A stretch of DNA of 64,000 nucleotides. Origin: Streptococcus iniae (GTDB lineage: Bacteria > Bacillota > Bacilli > Lactobacillales > Streptococcaceae). The stretch covers positions 1,454,001 through 1,518,000 of the forward strand of contig NZ_CP132230.1 of NCBI RefSeq assembly GCF_030732225.1, written 5' to 3'. The notes beneath the pieces are model-generated. The model searched no databases. It was not told where the DNA came from and saw only the letters and a list, made by a program, of their open reading frames with translations. Both the position numbers and the translations under genes were made by a program. Shown here one piece after another: positions 18,627 to 27,221 of the stretch (position 1 is the first letter of the stretch; each line of letters opens with the position of its first letter).

Positions 18627-19423
18627 AAATGGGTCCCCCTTCCAGCAAATTGTATCTTTTCAATGGCAGTGCCACACCGTGGACAAGGCTTATCTGTCTG
18701 ACCGTAAACCTGTAAATAGTCCTGCATTGAGCCATCCATGCCCAGAGTATTCTGGTATGTTCTAATGGTCGATCCACCTTTTTCAATCGCAAACTTCAAA
18801 ATCCTGATGGTTTCATCATGAATTCTTTTCATTTCAGCTTTTTTCAAATGACAACTTTTACGTGCTGGATGAACCTTGGCCGCAAAAAGAACTTCATCCA
18901 CATAAATATTTCCCAGACCGGCAACAAGTTTTTGCTCTAACAAATTTGGCTTGATGGGTTTTTGAGATAATAGCAGAGCTGCTTCAAAGTCTTTCAATTT
19001 AAAGTCTGTTTCTGTTGGTTCTGGACCGATTTTCCGAGATAAAAAGAAATTTTCTAAAGCATTTTGGGGCAGAAAATCAAAGGTCCCAAACTTACGAACA
19101 TCCTGATAAACCAAAGTAGACCCATCCGTAAATGTAAAGAAAAAATGAAAATGCTTATTTTCAGGTACTGCCCCCTCAAAAAGCAAATATTTTCCTTCCA
19201 TTCGTAAATGTGAAATGAGCACGTCATTTTCAAAATAAAACAGTAGGTATTTGCCACGACGATCTACAGAGTAGATGGTTTGACCCGGCAATAATAATTG
19301 AAAAAGGTCAAAATCTGTTTTAACCATTTTAGGAACTGTCACTTGAAGTGATGCAATCTTTTTTCCTGTAACCAAATCTGATAAACCACGACGGACCGTT
19401 TCAACCTCTGGTAATTCCGGCAT
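18584..19423 (-). CDS. mutM: Formamidopyrimidine-DNA glycosylase
   Basis: Base-excision repair enzyme removing 8-oxoguanine and FapyG. Starting at 19423 gives [14 protein letters not shown]; Pro2 is the catalytic nucleophile after Met removal, so this start is required and the reading from 19450 is wrong. 279 residues, with the helix-two-turn-helix ([17 protein letters not shown]) and the C-terminal zinc finger C-x2-C-x16-C-x2-C (CPRCG...FCPKC). It overlaps coaE. An extended -10 (TGTTATAAT) is seen about 150 bases upstream near 19578. Confidence 0.97.
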   Translation of the reverse strand: MPELPEVETVRRGLSDLVTGKKIASLQVTVPKMVKTDFDLFQLLLPGQTIYSVDRRGKYLLFYFENDVLISHLRMEGKYLLFEGAVPENKHFHFFFTFTDGSTLVYQDVRKFGTFDFLPQNALENFFLSRKIGPEPTETDFKLKDFEAALLLSQKPIKPNLLEQKLVAGLGNIYVDEVLFAAKVHPARKSCHLKKAEMKRIHDETIRILKFAIEKGGSTIRTYQNTLGMDGSMQDYLQVYGQTDKPCPRCGTAIEKIQFAGRGTHFCPKCQKKEVVSLA

Positions 19424-19615
19424 AAATGATAACCTAAAGCACACCATCAAAATGAGGCTCTACGAACCTATTTTGACTCACCAACTAAAGAAATGCTTAC
19501 CTTTCTCACTAAGTTTAAAAGAAAAACTCAAAATAAGTGTCCCATTGAATTCTTTCTTTTCTTACGTCCTATTATAACATGATTTTAACAATCACTAATA
19601 ATGTCAACAATCCTT

Positions 19616-20455
19616 TTACAAAGCATTCGCTGAGACTTGTTTATAATAGTGTTCCTGATAGGCATCATACAGGGCATTTTCGTTAAGCAGTTGAAAAATA
19701 GTTAGTGCATCTTCCATTTCTTTTTTTCCTTCTATGTCACCTTGTTTCAGTTTATAATACCCGTGAACATATAAAAAAATGGTCTTTTCATAAAATTGAA
19801 TTTCATTAGTCAAAAGTTCTTGAATTTTAGAGATTAAGTAACAGCTGTTTTCAAAATAATGATTGTCAATACTGATAATTAGGCAATTGATGGATAATTG
19901 AGTCACTAAAACTTTATTGCTTTTGTTTTGTTCTGAATAAGCAAATGATGTCACCATTTCTTTTGTCAATAGAAAAAGCGTATTATAATTAATAAACCGT
20001 GTGCAATTCCCTAACAAAATAATCTCATAATTTCCCCAATGTTCAACTTTGAATAAATAATCCGTTAATTGATTGATTTCGGATTCATCTGGCTTAATTG
20101 TTTGATCAATTGAAAAAGTAACTGCTTTGATCATTGTAGTCTCATAGGGTTTTTCCTGGTAAGCTTCTAATAATCCAACTAAGCCTTCTCTATTTTGCTC
20201 AGCAGAATATTTTCTAAGTTGTGTTAGAAGTGTAAAAAAGTGAGTATGTTCCCTTGAGTGAATTGATAAAAATTCATCGATGCTAATATTCAGCTTATCC
20301 AATAAATTCAAGAGGCGATTGCATGAAATTTCGGATTCTCCACGTTCAAATCTCGAAATTTGAGACTTTGATAAATGCTCATCTGCTAAAGCACTGATGG
20401 TTACCTGCTTGCCTTTTCGTAAAGACCGTAATGTTTTTCCAAGTCTTGTTTCCAT
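19616..20455 (-). CDS. rgg: Rgg-family pheromone-responsive regulator
   Basis: Cytoplasmic transcription factor (279 residues) with an N-terminal XRE-type helix-turn-helix (residues 4-60, with SKSQISRFERGESEISCNRLLNLLD) and an all-helical C-terminal repeat domain that in this family binds imported SHP peptides. It is divergent from shp, with only 89 bases between. The neighbouring peptide ends in DILIIVGG, the SHP2 pheromone of S. pyogenes, so this is probably the Rgg2 (activator) type; an Rgg3-like repressor cannot be excluded. Import would need the Opp/Ami permease, not in this window. Confidence 0.9.
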   Translation of the reverse strand: METRLGKTLRSLRKGKQVTISALADEHLSKSQISRFERGESEISCNRLLNLLDKLNISIDEFLSIHSREHTHFFTLLTQLRKYSAEQNREGLVGLLEAYQEKPYETTMIKAVTFSIDQTIKPDESEINQLTDYLFKVEHWGNYEIILLGNCTRFINYNTLFLLTKEMVTSFAYSEQNKSNKVLVTQLSINCLIISIDNHYFENSCYLISKIQELLTNEIQFYEKTIFLYVHGYYKLKQGDIEGKKEMEDALTIFQLLNENALYDAYQEHYYKQVSANAL

Positions 20456-20501
20456 TTTTTCCCACTTTCACAACAAAATATTAAAATGATTAGGACTATT
20501 A

Positions 20502-20507
20502 TATAAT
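20502..20507 (+). promoter_or_regulatory. shp promoter -10 box in the rgg-shp gap
   Basis: A perfect TATAAT lies 38 bases before the shp ATG, but no good -35 is found 17 bases upstream (TATTAA). An AT-rich, partly dyadic sequence TTAGGACTATTATATAATACC spans the area. A weak -35 is expected of a promoter that needs an Rgg activator. Confidence 0.65.
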
Positions 20508-20544
20508 ACCATAGTAAACTATTAAATCAGAAAGGGGAAATCCC

Positions 20545-20613
20545 ATGAAAAAAATAAGTATGTTTCTTGTTTTTACTCTAATTATGGACATCCTTATTAT
20601 TGTCGGTGGCTAA
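20545..20613 (+). CDS. shp: SHP pheromone precursor (short hydrophobic peptide)
   Basis: A 22-codon gene beginning MKKISMFLVF and ending MDILIIVGG, with AAAGGGGAAA 5 bases upstream of the ATG. Basic start, hydrophobic middle and an Asp at the mature N terminus are the marks of SHP pheromones. The last eight residues DILIIVGG are identical to the active S. pyogenes SHP2. The peptide is expected to be exported, trimmed, re-imported and bound by the adjacent Rgg. Confidence 0.93.
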   Translation: MKKISMFLVFTLIMDILIIVGG

Positions 20614-20731
20614 GATTGATTTTTAGCAGTCAAGCTTATTCTTGAACAATAAATCTGAGATGATAACCAGACTATAGAAAATGTTTCTAGGCTAAGAAAC
20701 AAGCTATTTTGATGAAGCTTTAGGAGGGCAA

Positions 20732-22354
20732 ATGAAAAAGAAGAAGAAAATAATAAGTGGTCTTTTAGCCACTTTACTCGCAACATCTTTAACAGTTGCA
20801 GGCAATCAGGTTCACGCCGATGCATTTAGTAATGCTGAGGTTTATTACCGCACAGAAACTGCGAACCGTAATCAAGCTGTTAACTATTATAACCAACAAA
20901 ATCAATCGTTACACCAATTTATCCATGACAATATAGACCAATTTGTTAGTTTTTCATCACAAAATGCTAATAAGGAACTTAATCGCTTAATAGCTTTGGC
21001 AAAACAAGCAGACAATCAACTTGTGACACAATTACAAAGTCAACAGTTAACTGTAAAAGCCCACAATGAGGCTTTGAAACGTAGAGAATTAATTCACGCA
21101 AATATTCAAACGCTACTAAATCAAGAAACAGCTAAAGTCAATAGCATGCAAATGCGTTACAATACCCTTGTCAATCAAAGAAACAATGCTGTTAGACAGA
21201 TTACTCTTCTATTAGAAAGGATTCATTTTGATGAAAATGGTAATCTGAATCAGCTAAAAATCATGTTTCAAGAAGTTGCTGATGGCATTAATCCCTTGGT
21301 GGAACAGATTACCAGCTACAAAAACGAAGCTCTAAACTTGCAATATGAATTAGACAACTATTCGGCAACAGCATTAGAAGCTGAAATTCGTAAACTGACA
21401 AGTCCAGACAACTTTAATATCAGCCCTGTTAAGGCAGAATCAACACTTATTGACTCATCTGATAGTGAAAAACCTGCAGAAACAGAAAATAATAAAGCAA
21501 ATATTGAAACAAATACTTCTGCTGCTGTAAGTAAAGCTGTAGAAACCCCCAAAAATGATCAGAACACAGTTGCTTCTTATGAAGCATTAAAAAGTTTTCT
21601 AACTGAGAAAGTTGATAATCGCACACCAAATATCACTGTTAAAATGTCTTTAAAAGACCGTCAAGAAGTTAACGTCTATCAAGAAAAACTTCAAAAAATC
21701 TTAAATGACCTTGCTAACTTATTTGGTACAGCTACTATGTTCTCTGCAAAAAGTAACTTTACCATGTATCAAAAAGGTGGCCAAATAGAACAAATTCTTG
21801 TAAGCAGTGATATCACCGTAGAGTATACTGTCAAAAAAGACCAAGTCGCCTTAACAAAAGAGTACAAAAACTTTGTCTCTCACTTTGTCAAAGAAAATAT
21901 CACTGACAAAAACATCACAAGTGATTATGAAAAAGCAAAAGTTATCCATGATTACATTGTTAATTCCTATGCCTATGCTACTGAAGAATTAGCAAGTAAT
22001 CATGAGACTGCAAGTAAAATCAGTGTGCACGCACCTGAAGCACTTTATAAAGACAAACGCGGAGTTTGTCAAGCATACGCTGTAATGTTTAGAGATATGG
22101 CTACTGCTGCTGGTTTAGATGCTTGGTATGTAACAGGAAAATCCAACATTATTGGTGATCCCGTAAGTGGGAATCACGCTTGGAACATTGTAAAGATTGA
22201 TGGGACAAACTATTACGTGGATGCAACATGGGATGATACTGCAAATACTAGAGACTACTTCTTGGCAGGAAAAACCGTTATGAACAAGGAACACGTTCTA
22301 GATACAGCATATAGTGCCATTGCTGCTTCCATTCCAAATGACAATTATAGTTGA
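20732..22354 (+). CDS. Secreted transglutaminase-like (cysteine-His-Asp) protein
   Basis: A 540-residue secreted protein. Residues 1-30 are a signal peptide (basic start, hydrophobic core, cleavage near VHADA). Residues 35-220 are Gln/Asn-rich and strongly helical, probably coiled coil. A linker (about 235-285) is acidic and low complexity. The C-terminal half carries a transglutaminase-like core with the triad C446, H482, D497 (RGVCQAYA, NHAWNIV, YVDATWDD). No LPxTG anchor. TAGGAGGG precedes the ATG. It lies 118 bases after shp on the same strand with no strong terminator between, so it may be under Rgg/SHP control (inference). It could cross-link or cleave surface proteins or peptidoglycan. 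Confidence 0.85.
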   Translation: MKKKKKIISGLLATLLATSLTVAGNQVHADAFSNAEVYYRTETANRNQAVNYYNQQNQSLHQFIHDNIDQFVSFSSQNANKELNRLIALAKQADNQLVTQLQSQQLTVKAHNEALKRRELIHANIQTLLNQETAKVNSMQMRYNTLVNQRNNAVRQITLLLERIHFDENGNLNQLKIMFQEVADGINPLVEQITSYKNEALNLQYELDNYSATALEAEIRKLTSPDNFNISPVKAESTLIDSSDSEKPAETENNKANIETNTSAAVSKAVETPKNDQNTVASYEALKSFLTEKVDNRTPNITVKMSLKDRQEVNVYQEKLQKILNDLANLFGTATMFSAKSNFTMYQKGGQIEQILVSSDITVEYTVKKDQVALTKEYKNFVSHFVKENITDKNITSDYEKAKVIHDYIVNSYAYATEELASNHETASKISVHAPEALYKDKRGVCQAYAVMFRDMATAAGLDAWYVTGKSNIIGDPVSGNHAWNIVKIDGTNYYVDATWDDTANTRDYFLAGKTVMNKEHVLDTAYSAIAASIPNDNYS

Positions 22355-22391
22355 TGATCAAACACTCCCCTTAGTAGCAATAGAGGGAGTG

Positions 22392-22643
22392 ATGTATCCA
22401 AAATTAGTCTTTTTAAAATTACTCATCATTTGTTGGACTTGCTACTTTATCGGATATTACATTAATAAAACCGAAAAAGAAAGGACATCAATGATGAATA
22501 AAGGTGAAACCTCAAAAGAAACTAGCCCAAATACCACTGTTCCTCATTTTTCTTCCAAAGACAAACCACATGGTAATACCGTCATCAAACCCAAAATCAA
22601 GATGCAAAGTGAAACAATCATCATCTCCTTAGATGAAAACTAA
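22392..22643 (+). CDS. Small basic single-pass membrane protein
   Basis: Not recognised. From the ATG at 22392 (MYPKLVFLK) it has 83 residues: one hydrophobic helix (about 5-22), then a polar, Lys/Thr/Ser-rich tail. GAGGGAG lies just 2 bases before this ATG, which is tight; an ATG at 22338, inside the upstream gene, would add 18 residues. It follows the transglutaminase-like gene by 37 bases and ends before repeat copy 2. Group A streptococcus has a small basic SHP-controlled protein (StcA) next to shp2; whether this is its counterpart is untested. Confidence 0.6.
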   Translation: MYPKLVFLKLLIICWTCYFIGYYINKTEKERTSMMNKGETSKETSPNTTVPHFSSKDKPHGNTVIKPKIKMQSETIIISLDEN

Positions 22644-22660
22644 TCATTAATTATGATAAA

Positions 22661-22790
22661 GGGGCTGGGCAAAAAGCCTAATATAAACAAAACCGCATGA
22701 AATCTTCCGTTTACAAACGTTGATTTCATGCGGTTTCTTATTTCGGAAATTTGAAAAAATCAATGAGATTTCGACTTTTTGCCCAGCCCC
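22661..22790 (+). repeat. 130-bp nested palindromic repeat, copy 2
   Basis: Same element and orientation as 11379-11508, differing at a few positions (for example TCTTCCG against TCTTTCG in the inner loop). It lies 17 bases after the stop of the small membrane protein and probably ends that transcript. Confidence 0.92.
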
Positions 22791-23174
22791 TTTTATTATT
22801 TTCGGAAAATTATCACTGATGAGGAAGCTAAACAGGTAACCAACTTGTACCCCTTTCACTCTATCTACTCTCATTACTATAAATGTAAGCCCTACAACAG
22901 TCAAATCTAATATTTAAAATATTAGGTAGCTTTTCCATATTTAAGGAGGGAAAGTATAGCTTTGCTTATTGTTTCAAATTGTTGAATTGTATTGATTTAG
23001 AAGGCCTCCTCATTTTATTACCTGGTCAAAACATTTAATCTCTTGTTAGTCCCAATTATTTTTATTAATATCTGCTAAAATATGGTTTCTAACTAAGATT
23101 AAAAGTGACTATTTTCATCTGAAATATAAACTTACAGAATTAAAGGTTTCCGAACATATAGGTTCATTTCGCTT
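22791..23174. other. Intergenic stretch without a supported gene
   Basis: AT-rich, no convincing ORF on either strand. It contains a palindrome CTAATATT/AATATTAG near 22907-22925 and an AAGGAGGGAAAG at about 22944 that is not followed by a start codon. It separates the quorum-sensing module from the IS-disrupted ABC operon. Confidence 0.6.
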
Positions 23175-23406
23175 TTATCTATTAATTTCTGAAATGATTT
23201 TCCCATCTTGTACATGAAAAATAGTATCACATAAATCTTCGATATCACTTTTATAGTGAGAGGTCATAATAACCATTCCTTTTTCCCTTTGTTTATTAAT
23301 GAGTTCTTTTGTTACTTTGACACTTATTTCATCTAAGGCATTCATTGGTTCATCAAGAATTAATATTTCTGGATTATCCATAAAAGCTTGAATTAAAATC
23401 ATTTTT
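23175..23406 (-). pseudogene. ABC transporter ATPase, 3' fragment (cut by IS256-type element)
   Basis: C-terminal part of an ABC ATPase: after the insertion point it reads ILIQAFMDNPEILILDEPMNALD (Walker B), then VIMTSHYKSDIEDLCDTIFHV (switch histidine H). The upstream part, with Walker A and the signature, is at 24721-25132. Removing the IS and one copy of the 8-base duplication TCATTTTT joins both parts in frame across LSLGTKKKM-ILIQAF, giving a 211-residue ATPase. The fragment is not expected to be made from its own start. Confidence 0.92.
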
Positions 23407-24720
23407 GGTAGTGTAAAATATCTTGTGTAAACACAAAAAAGGAATAAATCCTGTATAGTAGAGTTACGACACTTCACTAGAAAGAGATTTATTCCCATGA
23501 CTCAGTTTACCACAGAATTACTTAACTTCCTAGCGCAAAAACAAGATATTGATGAATTCTTTCGATCCTCTTTAGAAATAGCTATGAATGATCTCTTGCA
23601 GGTTGAACTATCAGCTTTCCTTGGATATGAGCCATATAAAAAAGAAGGTTACAATACAGGTAATAGCCGTAATGGGACCTACTCTCGACAGTTTGAAACG
23701 AAGTATGGCTTAGTCAATTTAATCATTCCAAGAGATCGAAACGGCGAGTTTTCACCAGTTTTATTACCATCTTATGCTAGACGAGATGACCACTTGGAAG
23801 AGATGGTGATTAAACTCTATCAAACTGGCGTTACGACACGCGAAATCAGTGACATTATTGAGCGCATGTATGGTCACCACTACAGTCCAGCAACGGTGTC
23901 AAATATCACAAAAGTGACTCAAGAAAGTGTCACTGCCTTTCATGAGCGTTCCTTTCAAACTAACTACTCAGTCTTGTATCTAGACGGAACTTACTTACCC
24001 TTGCGACGAGGTACGGTCAGTAAAGAATGTATTCACATTGCACTTGGTATCACGCCTGAAGGGTATAAATCAGTTCTTGGCTATGAGATTGCCCCTAATG
24101 AAAATAATGTCTCTTGGTCAGATCTTCTTAAGAGGCTACAAAATCAAGGACTTAAGCAAGTTTCTCTAGTTGTTACAGACGGGCTTAACGGTGTGGATCA
24201 AATCATCCAACAAGCCTATCCAATGGCTAAACAGCAACGGTGTCTGGTTCACATTGGTCGCAATATCTCCAGTAAGGTCAAACGAGTAGATAGGGCACCT
24301 ATTCTAAATCAGTTCAAGCAGATTTATCGTGCCACAAATTTACAGGAGGCTATTAAATTATTGGAACAATTTGTTTCTGAGTGGAAACCTCGTTACAAAA
24401 AGGTTATGACATCACTTGAAACAACTGAAAATCTCCTAACTTTCTATCAATTTCCACATCACATTTGGTCTAGTATTTACTCTACAAACTTGATTGAATC
24501 ACTCAATAAAGAAATCAAGCGACAAAGCAAGAAGAGGGTGGTTTTTCCAAATGAAGAAGCCTTAGAACGATGCCTTGTAAGTATTTTCGAAGACTATAAC
24601 ATTAAGTTCGGAGCTCGTATTCATAAAGGATTCGGAGTATGTTTTGACACACTTGATAGCTTATTTGACTAATATTCAAAAACTCTACTCTTGTGTTTAC
24701 ACAAAATTATTGACAGTATC
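23407..24720 (+). mobile_element. IS256-family insertion sequence, copy 1
   Basis: 1314 bp bounded by imperfect inverted repeats of about 28 bp (left GGTAGTGTAAAATATCTTGT, right complement GATACTGTCAATAATTTTGT, sharing TGTGTAAACACAA inward). A perfect 8-bp target duplication TCATTTTT flanks it (23399-23406 and 24721-24728), as expected for IS256. It resembles IS1191-type elements of streptococci, from memory. It splits the ABC ATPase gene. Confidence 0.95.
23497..24672 (+). CDS. IS256-family (mutator-type) transposase, copy 1
   Basis: 391-residue DDE transposase. The N-terminal half holds DNA-binding helices; the core has YLDGTYLPLRRG (first Asp), LVVTDGLNGVDQ (second Asp) and the late SIYSTNLIESLNKEIKRQSKKR block carrying the Glu and the family signature. 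Full length and intact, and identical in protein sequence to copy 2 at 25890, so both copies are recent and probably active. Confidence 0.96.
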   Translation: MTQFTTELLNFLAQKQDIDEFFRSSLEIAMNDLLQVELSAFLGYEPYKKEGYNTGNSRNGTYSRQFETKYGLVNLIIPRDRNGEFSPVLLPSYARRDDHLEEMVIKLYQTGVTTREISDIIERMYGHHYSPATVSNITKVTQESVTAFHERSFQTNYSVLYLDGTYLPLRRGTVSKECIHIALGITPEGYKSVLGYEIAPNENNVSWSDLLKRLQNQGLKQVSLVVTDGLNGVDQIIQQAYPMAKQQRCLVHIGRNISSKVKRVDRAPILNQFKQIYRATNLQEAIKLLEQFVSEWKPRYKKVMTSLETTENLLTFYQFPHHIWSSIYSTNLIESLNKEIKRQSKKRVVFPNEEALERCLVSIFEDYNIKFGARIHKGFGVCFDTLDSLFD

Positions 24721-25132
24721 TCATTTTTTTCTTTGTTCCTAAAGATAAGTCCTTATAAAGAGTTTTTCGATACTTTTCAATATGGTAAAGGTTAATCCAA
24801 TAATGCAAATCAATCATTTTTTTGTTAGAACAGATTTTCTTTATTAATCTTAAATTTTCTTCTAAGGTGAAATGGCAAATAAATTCTTGTTGACCTAATA
24901 CTAAGCCAGCATTTGCAATCATTCTTTTCCCACAACCAATAAGTCTATCATTTTGATATACATCTCCTTGTGTTAACTTGTGAAAACCTGATAATGCCTT
25001 AAGAATCATTGTTTTTCCAGATCCATTTATACCTACTAATCCATAAATGCGATGATTTTCAAATTTTTGTGTTATCTGATCAATTAATATGCGTTTATCT
25101 TTTAAAATTGTTCCATTCTTAATTTCTAACAT
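24721..25132 (-). pseudogene. ABC transporter ATPase, 5' fragment (cut by IS256-type element)
   Basis: N-terminal part of the same ATPase: Walker A GINGSGKT (residues 34-41), a Q-loop GLVLGQQEF near 80, and the signature LSLGTKKKM near 130, after which the IS follows. Its start overlaps the preceding membrane gene by 14 bases, showing they are one operon. A truncated product without Walker B could still be made but cannot hydrolyse ATP. Confidence 0.92.
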
Positions 25133-25754
25133 CTTTCACCTCCAATAAGTACATGAGAAAACAATAGAATAATATTCCTAAAAAAAGGATAACAATCATT
25201 TTAATAAGTATGTACCTAAAAATAATTTCCATACTAATTAGAACAATTGTAGCTAGGCTATCGGTAGCAAAATAGCTTATCCAAAAATAACTGATACAAT
25301 CCACTAAAAACCATATACTTAGTAGATAGATTATGTCAAACAAAGCCGATGTTGGAGGATTAATCACTAGTAAGACACTACATACACAAGTTGCCAGATA
25401 TAGGAACTCTCTGTAATAAGCATCTAAAATAAGTTTAGTGATAGACAATTGGTAATGAAACAGAGTCTTACAGTGACTTCTTATGATTTCTTTAATTGTG
25501 CAAGGTATTTCAGCCATCAATCGATAGCTACTCCAAAAACAAATATAATTTAAGCCTAGCAACATGATGATTCTTATATAATTTATTCTTTGGCCAGCAA
25601 GTAAAGGAAAAGGATCTAGTAATTGATTTTCCACTAATTGAACAATATTAATATTCTGATCTTCATTATAGACAGTTAGTAATAGAAAACAGATGGTCCA
25701 TGTGGTCATAATATTCAATAATCTAAGAAATATTTTATATAATATCATAGGCAT
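25119..25754 (-). CDS. ABC-type permease-like membrane protein (intact)
   Basis: A 211-residue membrane protein with about five or six hydrophobic segments, no recognised motif. It sits between a broken permease gene (whose stop at 25735 overlaps this start by 20 bases) and the ABC ATPase (14-base overlap), so it is probably the second permease of a small ABC exporter. Two start ATGs two codons apart (25754, 25748) are possible. With its ATPase and partner permease interrupted it is unlikely to function. The DUF2705-type bacteriocin/immunity exporters have similar size and neighbours; I cannot prove membership. Confidence 0.7.
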   Translation of the reverse strand: MPMILYKIFLRLLNIMTTWTICFLLLTVYNEDQNINIVQLVENQLLDPFPLLAGQRINYIRIIMLLGLNYICFWSSYRLMAEIPCTIKEIIRSHCKTLFHYQLSITKLILDAYYREFLYLATCVCSVLLVINPPTSALFDIIYLLSIWFLVDCISYFWISYFATDSLATIVLISMEIIFRYILIKMIVILFLGILFYCFLMYLLEVKDVRN

Positions 25755-25841
25755 TTTTACAATTTAAATAGATATAAAGGATGCAAGCTGGTAAATAAGT
25801 AGCAAAAATATTCCACAAATTCAAATTTCCATAGGAAGTAA
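25735..25841 (-). pseudogene. First permease gene, C-terminal fragment
   Basis: Open frame on the minus strand without a start: ends NIFATYLPACILYIYLNCKNAYDII and a TAA at 25737-25735. It is in the right place and strand to be the 3' end of the permease gene whose 5' end is at 28559. IS256 copy 2 abuts it. With no target duplication at that IS, the middle of the gene has probably been deleted. Confidence 0.7.
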
Positions 25842-27155
25842 GATACTGTCAATAATTTTGTGTAAACACAAGAGTAGAGTTTTTGAATATTAGTCAAATA
25901 AGCTATCAAGTGTGTCAAAACATACTCCGAATCCTTTATGAATACGAGCTCCGAACTTAATGTTATAGTCTTCGAAAATACTTACAAGGCATCGTTCTAA
26001 GGCTTCTTCATTTGGAAAAACCACCCTCTTCTTGCTTTGTCGCTTGATTTCTTTATTGAGTGATTCAATCAAGTTTGTAGAGTAAATACTAGACCAAATG
26101 TGATGTGGAAATTGATAGAAAGTTAGGAGATTTTCAGTTGTTTCAAGTGATGTCATAACCTTTTTGTAACGAGGTTTCCACTCAGAAACAAATTGTTCCA
26201 ATAATTTAATAGCCTCCTGTAAATTTGTGGCACGATAAATCTGCTTGAACTGATTTAGAATAGGTGCCCTATCTACTCGTTTGACCTTACTGGAGATATT
26301 GCGACCAATGTGAACCAGACACCGTTGCTGTTTAGCCATTGGATAGGCTTGTTGGATGATTTGATCCACACCGTTAAGCCCGTCTGTAACAACTAGAGAA
26401 ACTTGCTTAAGTCCTTGATTTTGTAGCCTCTTAAGAAGATCTGACCAAGAGACATTATTTTCATTAGGGGCAATCTCATAGCCAAGAACTGATTTATACC
26501 CTTCAGGCGTGATACCAAGTGCAATGTGAATACATTCTTTACTGACCGTACCTCGTCGCAAGGGTAAGTAAGTTCCGTCTAGATACAAGACTGAGTAGTT
26601 AGTTTGAAAGGAACGCTCATGAAAGGCAGTGACACTTTCTTGAGTCACTTTTGTGATATTTGACACCGTTGCTGGACTGTAGTGGTGACCATACATGCGC
26701 TCAATAATGTCACTGATTTCGCGTGTCGTAACGCCAGTTTGATAGAGTTTAATCACCATCTCTTCCAAGTGGTCATCTCGTCTAGCATAAGATGGTAATA
26801 AAACTGGTGAAAACTCGCCGTTTCGATCTCTTGGAATGATTAAATTGACTAAGCCATACTTCGTTTCAAACTGTCGAGAGTAGGTCCCATTACGGCTATT
26901 ACCTGTATTGTAACCTTCTTTTTTATATGGCTCATATCCAAGGAAAGCTGATAGTTCAACCTGCAAGAGATCATTCATAGCTATTTCTAAAGAGGATCGA
27001 AAGAATTCATCAATATCTTGTTTTTGCGCTAGGAAGTTAAGTAATTCTGTGGTAAACTGAGTCATGGGAATAAATCTCTTTCTAGTGAAGTGTCGTAACT
27101 CTACTATACAGGATTTATTCCTTTTTTGTGTTTACACAAGATATTTTACACTACC
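25842..27155 (-). mobile_element. IS256-family insertion sequence, copy 2 (inverted)
   Basis: 1314 bp, same ends as copy 1 in opposite orientation. The 8-bp flanks differ (GGAAGTAA on the left, AAGTACTT on the right), so there is no target duplication. Since copy 1 keeps its matching duplication, an inversion between the copies is not the reason; a deletion starting at one end of copy 2 is the simplest explanation. Confidence 0.93.
25890..27065 (-). CDS. IS256-family transposase, copy 2
   Basis: 391 residues, identical in protein sequence to copy 1, intact, with the same DDE motifs (YLDGTYLP, VVTDGLNG, STNLIESLNKE). In the opposite orientation the two genes face each other's left flank across 1.1 kb of host operon. 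Confidence 0.96.
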   Translation of the reverse strand: MTQFTTELLNFLAQKQDIDEFFRSSLEIAMNDLLQVELSAFLGYEPYKKEGYNTGNSRNGTYSRQFETKYGLVNLIIPRDRNGEFSPVLLPSYARRDDHLEEMVIKLYQTGVTTREISDIIERMYGHHYSPATVSNITKVTQESVTAFHERSFQTNYSVLYLDGTYLPLRRGTVSKECIHIALGITPEGYKSVLGYEIAPNENNVSWSDLLKRLQNQGLKQVSLVVTDGLNGVDQIIQQAYPMAKQQRCLVHIGRNISSKVKRVDRAPILNQFKQIYRATNLQEAIKLLEQFVSEWKPRYKKVMTSLETTENLLTFYQFPHHIWSSIYSTNLIESLNKEIKRQSKKRVVFPNEEALERCLVSIFEDYNIKFGARIHKGFGVCFDTLDSLFD

Positions 27156-27221
27156 AAGTACTTTTGAGATCTGCCTAAAAAATAGCGACAATACCTATTT
27201 TTTAGGTAATCATATATTTTA
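27156..27221 (-). pseudogene. First permease gene, middle fragment between two insertions
   Basis: This 66-bp stretch between IS256 copy 2 and the IS30 element continues the permease frame when the IS30 element and one 15-bp repeat are removed: KIYD then YLKNRYCRYFLGRSQKY. It includes the left copy (27207-27221) of the direct repeat TAATCATATATTTTA. Confidence 0.75.

Noticed and set aside
22647..22904. ORF of 85 codons on the minus strand
   Set aside because: It runs into repeat copy 2 and ends inside it; no ribosome site, no family resemblance.
23407..27155. Region read as a functional composite transposon carrying a useful cargo
   Set aside because: The cargo is fragments of one host operon, the two copies have unrelated outer flanks, and no duplication encloses the pair.
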